From Rhodobacteraceae bacterium UBA1943 (lineage in GTDB: Bacteria > Pseudomonadota > Alphaproteobacteria > Rhodobacterales > Rhodobacteraceae): a stretch of DNA of 16,922 nucleotides. Location of the stretch: NCBI GenBank assembly GCA_002336845.1, contig DDEX01000049.1, positions 19,089 through 36,010 of the forward strand, in the 5' to 3' direction. Position numbers and translations under genes: made by a program. The notes under the pieces are model-generated. The model had not been told where the DNA came from. It did no database searches and worked only from the letters and a program-made list of their open reading frames with translations. This document shows positions 1 to 5,983 of this stretch, piece after piece (positions within the stretch are counted from its first letter, which is position 1; every line of letters begins with the position of its first letter).

Positions 1-1136
1 ACGTCGTGCGCACCACCATCGAAGCGATGGCGGCCGTTTTCGGCGGCACCCAGTCGCTGCACACCAATGCGCTGGACGAAGCCATTGCCTTGCCGACCGA
101 ATTCAGCGCCCGCATCGCGCGTAACACCCAGCTTATCCTGCAAGAGGAAACCGGCATCACCCATGTCGTTGATCCGCTGGCCGGGTCGTACTATGTCGAA
201 AGCCTGACGGCGGAACTGGCCGAAAAGGCCTGGGCGCTGATTGAAGAGGTCGAGGCGATGGGCGGCATGACCAAGGCGGTCGCCACCGGGATGCCCAAGC
301 TGCGCATCGAGGAATCGGCGGCCAAGCGGCAGGCGATGATTGACCGGGGCGATGAGGTGATCGTCGGCGTCAACAAGTATCGCAAGGCCAAGGAAGACCC
401 GATCGATATTCTCGACATCGACAACGTGGCGGTGCGCGAGGCGCAGATTGCCCGGCTGAAAGCTACCCGCGCCGCGCGGGATGAGGCCAGGGCCCAAGCC
501 GCGCTGGCCGAACTGACCCGCCGCGCCGCCGAGGGCGGGAACCTTCTGGAAGCTGCGGTCGAGGCCGCCCGTGCCCGCGCGAGCGTAGGGGAGATTTCGG
601 ACGCCATGGAAAAGGTATTCGGCCGCCACCGCGCGGAAGTGAAAACCCTCGCCGGGGTGTATGGCGCGGCTTATGAGGGCGACGCGGGCTTTGCCGCCAT
701 TCAGAAGGATGTCGAGGCCTTTGCCGAGGAAGAGGGCCGCCGCCCGCGGATGCTGGTCGTCAAGATGGGTCAGGACGGCCATGACCGCGGCGCCAAGGTG
801 ATCGCCACCGCCTTTGCCGACATCGGGTTCGACGTGGACGTGGGGCCGCTGTTCCAGACGCCCGAGGAAGCCGCACAGGACGCCATCGACAATGACGTGC
901 ACGTCGTGGGCATCTCGTCGCAGGCGGCGGGCCACAAGACCCTTGCCCCGAAGCTGATCGAGGCGCTGAAGGAAAAGGGCGCGGGCGATATCATTGTGAT
1001 CTGCGGCGGTGTCATTCCGCAGCAAGACTATGCGTTTTTGGAAAGTGCAGGGGTGAAGGCCATTTTCGGTCCGGGCACCAACATCCCCTCGGCAGCGAAG
1101 AACATTCTGGGGCTGATCCGTCAGGCACAGAGCTAG
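1..1136 (+). CDS. scpA: Methylmalonyl-CoA mutase, C-terminal part (5' end outside window)
   Basis: Adenosylcobalamin-dependent mutase that interconverts (R)-methylmalonyl-CoA and succinyl-CoA, in propionate assimilation and the ethylmalonyl-CoA pathway. The visible frame opens before the window; the first full codon is at base 3 and about 377 residues remain, roughly half of the usual 710-720. The fragment begins in the end of the substrate-binding barrel (FGGTQSLHTNALDEA, then ARNTQLILQEE and DPLAGSYYVE). After an Ala/Arg-rich linker comes the B12-binding Rossmann domain. It carries the lower-ligand motif DGHDRG near residue 257 of the fragment, a Ser in GISSQAAG, and ICGGV. These match single-chain or large-subunit Mcm as I recall E. 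coli Sbm/ScpA, rather than ethylmalonyl-CoA mutase. The gene converges with the minus-strand run and ends 46 bases before it. The family call is secure; the subtype slightly less so. Confidence 0.93.
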   Translation, partial: VVRTTIEAMAAVFGGTQSLHTNALDEAIALPTEFSARIARNTQLILQEETGITHVVDPLAGSYYVESLTAELAEKAWALIEEVEAMGGMTKAVATGMPKLRIEESAAKRQAMIDRGDEVIVGVNKYRKAKEDPIDILDIDNVAVREAQIARLKATRAARDEARAQAALAELTRRAAEGGNLLEAAVEAARARASVGEISDAMEKVFGRHRAEVKTLAGVYGAAYEGDAGFAAIQKDVEAFAEEEGRRPRMLVVKMGQDGHDRGAKVIATAFADIGFDVDVGPLFQTPEEAAQDAIDNDVHVVGISSQAAGHKTLAPKLIEALKEKGAGDIIVICGGVIPQQDYAFLESAGVKAIFGPGTNIPSAAKNILGLIRQAQS

Positions 1137-1142
1137 TGCCAG

Positions 1143-1156
1143 AGCCTTTGAAGGCT
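1143..1156. terminator. Short hairpin between convergent genes (weak terminator candidate)
   Basis: AGCCT pairs with AGGCT around a TTGA loop in the 46-base gap between the mutase stop and the stop of the minus-strand small-protein gene. The stem is only five or six pairs and neither strand has a run of T after it, so it may not work as an intrinsic terminator. It is simply the only foldable element in the gap. Confidence 0.25.
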
Positions 1157-1182
1157 GCGGTGCGGCCCTTGGAGGAAATCGC

Positions 1183-1539
1183 CTACAGCTCTATCTCAGG
1201 CGGTCCCACCGGGGCCGCCTTTTCCTTTTCCAGTTCCTCGGGCGTCTTGCGGCGGATGATGATGTCGCCGTTCGGCAGCTTTTCCGGCATGTGATAGTTG
1301 CGCACATCATCGACCATGCCGATCAACTGGTCGATCTGCGGTTTCAACTCGGCCAGCTTTGGCCCGATTTCCTCCAGCGCGCCCTGCATCTCGTTAAGCG
1401 TCGGTTCCATTTCCGACATCAGGCCGCGCAGAAACAACCGCGCACCCTGTTCCATCAGGCTGGGGCCTTCCTTCTTTGGCGCCTCCTGGGCGGCAAGGGG
1501 CGTGGCGGCAAGGGTCAATGCAAGGATGAAATATCTCAT
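1183..1539 (-). CDS. Small predicted periplasmic protein, last gene of the minus-strand run
   Basis: Unrecognised function. The protein has 118 residues from the ATG at 1539. It has a clear signal peptide (MRYFILALTLAATPLAAQ, likely cleaved after AA or AAQ). An acidic, mostly helical segment follows, with heptad-like spacing of Leu/Ile/Met (GARLFLRGLMSEMEPTLNEM, then LEEIGPKLAELKPQIDQLI). It ends in a Pro/charged tail after LPNGDIIIRRK. I recall similar short Rhodobacteraceae proteins being labelled 'AAA+ family ATPase', but no Walker motif is present here and that name should not be copied. A TTG at 1575 would overlap the upstream EEP gene's stop as TTGA and add 12 residues before the signal peptide. 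I prefer 1539 because the signal sequence then starts properly, although no good ribosome site precedes it. Confidence 0.72.
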   Translation of the reverse strand: MRYFILALTLAATPLAAQEAPKKEGPSLMEQGARLFLRGLMSEMEPTLNEMQGALEEIGPKLAELKPQIDQLIGMVDDVRNYHMPEKLPNGDIIIRRKTPEELEKEKAAPVGPPEIEL

Positions 1540-1571
1540 GCCGCCAAGTATGGGGCAGGGGAGGGGGCGAC

Positions 1572-2615
1572 TCAAAGCGGAATGTCGATTGACACCGGAA
1601 AGTGGTCAGAAGCTGCCAGCAGCGCCTCTCGCAGCTCCGGTACGGCCATAACGCCGGGGTCATTGAACGGGTGCCAGATACGCCAGTCGGGCGACTTTGC
1701 CGCCAGATCGGGCGAGACCATGATGAAATCCAAAAGCGCCTCGAAATATCGCTTCTTCGGCGCCAGCCAGAACCGCGCGGTGGTGGGCGACAGGCCGATG
1801 CGGCTGGTCAGCGCCATGTCGGCGTGTGGGTCATACATCCGCATGTCCGGCGTGCAATGCAGGCCAAGTGCCACCTCGACGCCGGAATGGCCGAAAAGCC
1901 GCTCGTACTCGTCCAGCCCCGGACCATCGTTGAAATCGCCCATCACAAGGACGGTTTCCCCCGCCGACAGATGCCCATCGATCCGGCGCCGCAGCCAGAC
2001 GCATTCGGCCAGTTGCTTGCGGCGGTTCTCGATCGAGATCCGCTTGAACTCGGCAGGCGACACCACGCCATGCGGCGCCTTTGACTTGGCATGAACCCCG
2101 ATCAGACGGAAACCGTGGCTGCCAAAGGTCACCGCCAACTCCAGCGGCGGCTTGGAAAACCGGATCAGCTCATCGATCCCGTCATTGTCCAGATCGGCGC
2201 GCAAGCCGGTATCGAACCGGGGCGCGCCGGGGGCACCGGCGCTGGTTGACGGCTCGCCTTGCGGATCGTGGCGCGGGGTCAGCCGGTCGGGATCGTAGAG
2301 AAAGGCAATCTCCTGTTCGGTTTCAGACGGAAAGCCGATCACCGCCTTGCGTGCGCGCAACCCATATTTCGCGGCAAAATTCTCCAGCGCCGTCACGGTC
2401 GAGCGTTTCGAGCCCTGATCGGGCGCCTCGATCACCATGATGCCATCGGCATCCAGCGCGTTGAACACGATGCCAAGGGCTGTCAACTGGTCGGCCCGGC
2501 TGACCTGATAGCGCGCCGACGGCTCCATATCCTCCAGCAACCGGCCACGATCATCGAACAGGGCGTTGAACCATTCGACGTTATAACTGGCCAGCCGCAG
2601 CGGGCGTTCGGTCAT
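1572..2615 (-). CDS. Endonuclease/exonuclease/phosphatase (EEP, DNase I-like) family protein
   Basis: A metal-dependent phosphoesterase of the DNase I/exonuclease III fold; whether the substrate is nucleic acid or another phosphoester cannot be read from the sequence. The 347 residues contain the fold's landmarks in order: ASYNVEWF (9-16), a metal Glu in VIEAPD (E63), GVHAKSK (H175), MGDFND (D227, N229), LLDFIMVS (D296) and the catalytic SDHFPV (D337, H338). There is no signal peptide or membrane segment, so it is probably cytoplasmic. Residues 141-149 read DLDNDGIDE, a DxDxDG calcium-loop-like insertion before the second half of the fold. The ATG at 2615 overlaps the TGA of the TerB-J gene as ATGA, with AAAGG at 2628-2624 as ribosome site inside that gene, so the two are probably translationally coupled. 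Confidence 0.85.
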   Translation of the reverse strand: MTERPLRLASYNVEWFNALFDDRGRLLEDMEPSARYQVSRADQLTALGIVFNALDADGIMVIEAPDQGSKRSTVTALENFAAKYGLRARKAVIGFPSETEQEIAFLYDPDRLTPRHDPQGEPSTSAGAPGAPRFDTGLRADLDNDGIDELIRFSKPPLELAVTFGSHGFRLIGVHAKSKAPHGVVSPAEFKRISIENRRKQLAECVWLRRRIDGHLSAGETVLVMGDFNDGPGLDEYERLFGHSGVEVALGLHCTPDMRMYDPHADMALTSRIGLSPTTARFWLAPKKRYFEALLDFIMVSPDLAAKSPDWRIWHPFNDPGVMAVPELREALLAASDHFPVSIDIPL

Positions 2616-3316
2616 GCCGCCAGCCTTTCGCGAATCTCGTCCCAGGCTTCGTTGATGGCGATCAGCCGTCGTTCAGCCATCTTGGCGGCCTCGGGCGGAA
2701 CACCGCGGGCGATCATCGCATCGGGATGGTTTTCCTTCACCGCCGCCCGCCACGCGGCGCGCGCATCCTCAAACGAGACGGGTGGCGTCAGGCCCAGAAG
2801 GTCATAGGGGTCGCGCCGCCCGCCTTCGACCAGCCGGGCGCGGATCGATCGATAGCATCGTTGGTCCAGCCCGAAAATCTCGGCCACATGGGCAAGGAAG
2901 GCATCCTCGTTTTCATGCAGGACGTCATCGGCAAGGGCAATGTGAAACAGCCCTTCGATCAGGTCGATGAAAAAGGCGCGATTGTCGGGGCTGTCCTTGT
3001 CGCGGAACATGGCCGCGATCTTGCGGGCATAAATATCGAACCCCGCCACATCCTGCCGGGCCAGGTTGAAGACGCGCGCGGCATTGGCCTCTTCCTCGGG
3101 GGCAATGGTGAAGACGCGGCGAAAGGCGCTGACCTCGGCCTTGGTCACCTGGCCGTCGGCCTTGGCCATCTTGGCCCCCAGCGCGATAACGGCGATGGTG
3201 AATCCGACCGAGCGTTCCGGGTCGGCCCGCCCGCGCAACAGCTCAAACACCTGCTCCAGCGGTTGGCCGAGGGCAAGGGCAGAGAGGGCTTCGGCGATGC
3301 GGGTCCAGATCGACAT
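2612..3316 (-). CDS. DjlA-like co-chaperone: TerB domain followed by a J domain
   Basis: The protein has 234 residues. The first ~150 are helical and match a TerB-like domain (VGFTIAVIALGAKMAKADG at 37-55, with the acidic K-ADG turn typical of TerB; LFHIALADDVLHENED at 123-138). Residues 168-234 form a J domain (DPYDLLGLTP, then HPD at 197-199, then AINEAWDEI), so it should stimulate an Hsp70 such as DnaK. E. coli DjlA has the same TerB-J order but starts with a membrane segment; none is seen here, so this protein is probably soluble. I chose the ATG at 3316. The frame stays open further upstream, but that part overlaps the GNAT gene and gives no recognisable protein. No strong ribosome site precedes 3316. 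Its stop overlaps the EEP start. Confidence 0.85.
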   Translation of the reverse strand: MSIWTRIAEALSALALGQPLEQVFELLRGRADPERSVGFTIAVIALGAKMAKADGQVTKAEVSAFRRVFTIAPEEEANAARVFNLARQDVAGFDIYARKIAAMFRDKDSPDNRAFFIDLIEGLFHIALADDVLHENEDAFLAHVAEIFGLDQRCYRSIRARLVEGGRRDPYDLLGLTPPVSFEDARAAWRAAVKENHPDAMIARGVPPEAAKMAERRLIAINEAWDEIRERLAA

Positions 3317-3348
3317 GACCGGCACAATAGCGACCCCTTGCGCCCGTG

Positions 3349-3825
3349 TCAGGAGAGGATTTTCTGCATCAGCACAAGGTGAAGAGGTTGTCCCCATTTT
3401 TGCCCTACTTCGGGCATCCGGCCGACCTCGACATAGCCAAGGGCCGTGTGAAAGGCGATGCCTGCGGTATTTCCGGCGGCCACTGCCGCCACGACCACAT
3501 GCACATCCGCTGCACGGGCGTGGCTTTCCAGCCTGCCCATCAGCGCACGGCCCAGCCCCTTGCCTTTGCCTGCATCCGCAAGATGGATCGAATGTTCTAT
3601 CGTGCGGGCATAGCCCGGGCCGCTGCGAAAGGGGCCATAGGTGGCGTGACCTGCAATTTGCCCCTCCACTTCGGCCACCCACCACGGCGCGCCCGCGGCG
3701 ATGCGCGCCGCAATGTCATCTGCCGACTTTTCGATGGTGGTGAAGGTATGGGTCGTCTCGCGGGTCAGGGCGTTCCAGATTGTGGCGATGGCCACGGCAT
3801 CCTGTGGGCGAGCCGCGCGTATCAC
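3349..3825 (-). CDS. GNAT-family N-acetyltransferase, phosphinothricin/methionine-sulfone acetyltransferase type
   Basis: Acetyl-CoA-dependent N-acetyltransferase of about 158 residues. It begins IRAARPQDAVAIATIWN, has PWWVAEVEGQIAGHA, the acetyl-CoA pyrophosphate loop GKGKGLGRAL, VVAAVAAGNTAGIAFHTALG and the late VGQKWG segment. This layout is that of the Pat/MddA group, whose members acetylate methionine sulfone, methionine sulfoximine or phosphinothricin; the actual substrate is unknown. The start is GTG at 3825, overlapping the stop of the VOC gene as GTGA. Starts further upstream would add about 75 residues of low-complexity, non-homologous protein made from the VOC reading region. It is followed after 32 bases by the TerB-J gene. 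Confidence 0.82.
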   Translation of the reverse strand: MIRAARPQDAVAIATIWNALTRETTHTFTTIEKSADDIAARIAAGAPWWVAEVEGQIAGHATYGPFRSGPGYARTIEHSIHLADAGKGKGLGRALMGRLESHARAADVHVVVAAVAAGNTAGIAFHTALGYVEVGRMPEVGQKWGQPLHLVLMQKILS

Positions 3826-4436
3826 TCCAGGACCCTGATACCCGCCGCCGTCTGAAAGCTGGCGCGCATCGCCTTGGCCGGCCCATCCACGATCACCACA
3901 CGCGGGTCGCTGAACAGGGGGGCAAGGGCGGCGCGCAGGGATGCAGCCTCGGGGTGCGCAATCTCGAACCGGGTCAGGCGCACGCCGACATCGGGCAAGG
4001 CGCTGGCCGGGTGCAAGGCGCCGAACCATTGGATCAGCGCGGGAAAGCAACTGTCATAGGGCAGCTTGCCATCGGCAGGCACAGCCATCTGCCAGCGATA
4101 ATCGCCCCGTTCCAGCGCCACGGGCACCCCGCAACCTGCCGGGGATGCGGCCAAGGTGGCGGGCAGGTCATCGGCGCGGGCGATCCAGTTGGTCAGGCGC
4201 GGGCGGCCTGCGAAATTGTCCAGATCGAACCAGCGCGGCCATGCGGGGCGGGGGGCGGCCGGATCGGCGGCAATCACCTCCAGATACAGATCGCCAAGAC
4301 CCAGCAGACGATTGTGGGTGGACATATAGGGGTGCTTGCCGCCACCGGCCATCGCCACGCCAAGGGCGGCCTCGACCGCCGCGACGCCTTCTTCCAGCGT
4401 GCTGGCCGAAACCGCCAGATGATCAAATGTCAGCAT
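3822..4436 (-). CDS. VOC superfamily (glyoxalase-like) protein
   Basis: Vicinal-oxygen-chelate fold protein of 204 residues, matching the glyoxalase-3-like domain group. It opens with TFDHLAVSA (H6 a likely metal ligand), then HPYMSTHNRLLGLGDLYLEV (35-54, E53 a second candidate ligand), and has WIARADDLPATL at the second module. The reaction is not predictable; relatives are mostly uncharacterised. The ATG at 4436 shares one base with the stop of ppx (TGATG). A purine-rich AGGGAG ribosome site lies about ten bases upstream, inside ppx. The downstream GNAT gene overlaps it by four bases, so ppx, VOC and GNAT form a coupled trio. Confidence 0.82.
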   Translation of the reverse strand: MLTFDHLAVSASTLEEGVAAVEAALGVAMAGGGKHPYMSTHNRLLGLGDLYLEVIAADPAAPRPAWPRWFDLDNFAGRPRLTNWIARADDLPATLAASPAGCGVPVALERGDYRWQMAVPADGKLPYDSCFPALIQWFGALHPASALPDVGVRLTRFEIAHPEAASLRAALAPLFSDPRVVIVDGPAKAMRASFQTAAGIRVLE

Positions 4437-5971
4437 CAGGCCGCGATCTCCCTTACTTTTGTTGTGGCCTTCAAAGCCAGCGCGAGCGAGGCAAAGCGCG
4501 CCGCGGCAACCTCGCCGAACAGGCCAAGGCCATCGGGGGTCAGCTCAAGTTCCAGAACCTTTTTCTTGGGCAGCCAGTTCAGCCGCCCGGCGCGGGCCGG
4601 ATCGCCGACCGAGAACATCGCGCCAAACCGCATCGCCTTGCCCAGCACCTCGGCGGCCAGCAGATCCTCTTCGCTGAGCAGGCCGAACAGCCGCTCCATC
4701 CGGCTGCCCGCGCGACTGTTCTTGTAGCGGTGCAGCAGCGACAGGCCCAGAAACACCCGGCCCTGATGGTCCAGCCCGCCCAGATTGGCGCGGGTGGCAT
4801 TGTCGAAACAGGCCTCGGCGCGATAGTCGGGGTGCGCGCGCCATGTCGTGTCGTGCAACAGGCAGGCAGCCTTGATCAGGCGGATACGCTCATCCGTCAC
4901 GCCCTTGAACAAGGGTTCCAGAAACTCGAACAGCTTCTTGCCGAAACCGGGCATCCGGGCCTGCAACTGTTCGGCCATGCGGGCCGCCTCGATCAGCGGG
5001 TCGCGCTGGCGCAGGCGGTCGGGCATCTGCTCGTACAACAGCCCCTCGCGGATGCCATAGGCCGAAACGTCAATCTCTGACGGCTTCAGCATCTTGATCA
5101 GCTCGCGCAGCACCTCACACGCCAAGGGCACCAGTTCCATCCGCTCGGGCGACACCCCGGTACGGGCGCGCAGCAGCGCAAGGTCGGACGAGGCGATCCA
5201 GTCGAGCGTGTCCAGCAGGCCCTGCGGCGTCATGCGGTATTCGTGCAGCACGGTCAGCGGATAGTTCCTCCGCTCCATGTCCAGCCGGGCGATGACGCGC
5301 CACGACCCACCCACCAGATAGATGCGCTCGCCTTCCGATTTCATCTCGGACTGCGCGTCTTTCAGCACCCGGTCGATATGCTGGGCGCGTTTCTTGGCGG
5401 TATCGGCGGCCTGTTGCAGGCGAAATGGCCCCAGCGGGGTCGAGACGCGCTTGCCCACCTTGCCATCGCCGATCCGCGCCAGTTCCATCGAGTTGCCGCC
5501 GATGTCGCAGACCACACCCTTGGCATCGGGCCAGCCCAGCAGCACGCCCTGCGCCGAAAGCCGTGCCTCTTCGCCGCCGTCGATCACCCACAGTTTCAGG
5601 CCGGTTTCGCGCACCACCTGCAACTGGAACTCTGGGCCGTCCTCGGCTTCACGCGTGGCGGCGGTGGCCACCACGGTCATGCTTTGCACCGCCATCCCCT
5701 TGGCCAGCAACGAAAACCGCTTCAGCGCGGACAGCGCGCGCTTGCGCCCCTCGGGGTTCAGCCGGCCGGTTTCGGCCAGCCCCTTGCCAAGGCCGCACAT
5801 GATCTTTTCGTTGTAAAAATAGGCCGGGCTGCGGGCGGCACCATCGAACACCACCATGCGGACAGAGTTCGAGCCGACATCCACCACCCCCACCCGGCTG
5901 AGGGCGCGGGTAGAGGGGTCGTCGAACAGCGGTTTGCCGAAGGGACCATGGTCGTCATCGGTCTCGCTCAT
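4436..5971 (-). CDS. ppx: Ppx/GppA family exopolyphosphatase / guanosine-pentaphosphate phosphatase
   Basis: Hydrolyses terminal phosphates of polyphosphate and/or converts pppGpp to ppGpp; cytoplasmic. The 511 residues match the family length. The ASKHA-fold phosphate loops are visible: VVDVGSNSVRM (29-39) and VVCDIGGNSMEL (153-164), with the catalytic Glu region GGEEARLS (132-139) and LVGGSWR (219-225). The C-terminal third is the HD-like domain (LLHDTTWRAHP at 371-381; LHRYKNS at 413-419). The ATG at 5971 is 11 bases after ppk, with an AAAGGA ribosome site (5983-5978) touching the ppk stop. Reading further upstream would run antiparallel-unrelated protein through ppk, so longer starts are rejected. 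Pairing with ppk favours polyphosphate as substrate, but pppGpp activity cannot be excluded. Confidence 0.93.
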   Translation of the reverse strand: MSETDDDHGPFGKPLFDDPSTRALSRVGVVDVGSNSVRMVVFDGAARSPAYFYNEKIMCGLGKGLAETGRLNPEGRKRALSALKRFSLLAKGMAVQSMTVVATAATREAEDGPEFQLQVVRETGLKLWVIDGGEEARLSAQGVLLGWPDAKGVVCDIGGNSMELARIGDGKVGKRVSTPLGPFRLQQAADTAKKRAQHIDRVLKDAQSEMKSEGERIYLVGGSWRVIARLDMERRNYPLTVLHEYRMTPQGLLDTLDWIASSDLALLRARTGVSPERMELVPLACEVLRELIKMLKPSEIDVSAYGIREGLLYEQMPDRLRQRDPLIEAARMAEQLQARMPGFGKKLFEFLEPLFKGVTDERIRLIKAACLLHDTTWRAHPDYRAEACFDNATRANLGGLDHQGRVFLGLSLLHRYKNSRAGSRMERLFGLLSEEDLLAAEVLGKAMRFGAMFSVGDPARAGRLNWLPKKKVLELELTPDGLGLFGEVAAARFASLALALKATTKVREIAA

Positions 5972-5977
5972 GGCTTG

Positions 5978-5983
5978 TCCTTT
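5978..5983 (-). promoter_or_regulatory. Ribosome binding site of ppx
   Basis: AAAGGA sits six bases before the ppx ATG and overlaps the ppk stop codon. It fixes the start at 5971 and implies that ppx is translated by ribosomes arriving from ppk. Confidence 0.7.

Noticed and set aside
1183..1539. AAA+ ATPase label for the small exported protein
   Set aside because: There is no Walker A, Walker B or sensor motif, and the protein is too short and carries a signal peptide.
3317..3685. Longer N-terminus for the TerB-J protein
   Set aside because: The extension overlaps the GNAT gene, is Cys/Arg/Gly-rich and shows no homology.
3826..4050. Longer N-terminus for the GNAT protein
   Set aside because: It is made from the VOC gene in another frame; the GTG at 3825 starts exactly at the family's usual first strand.
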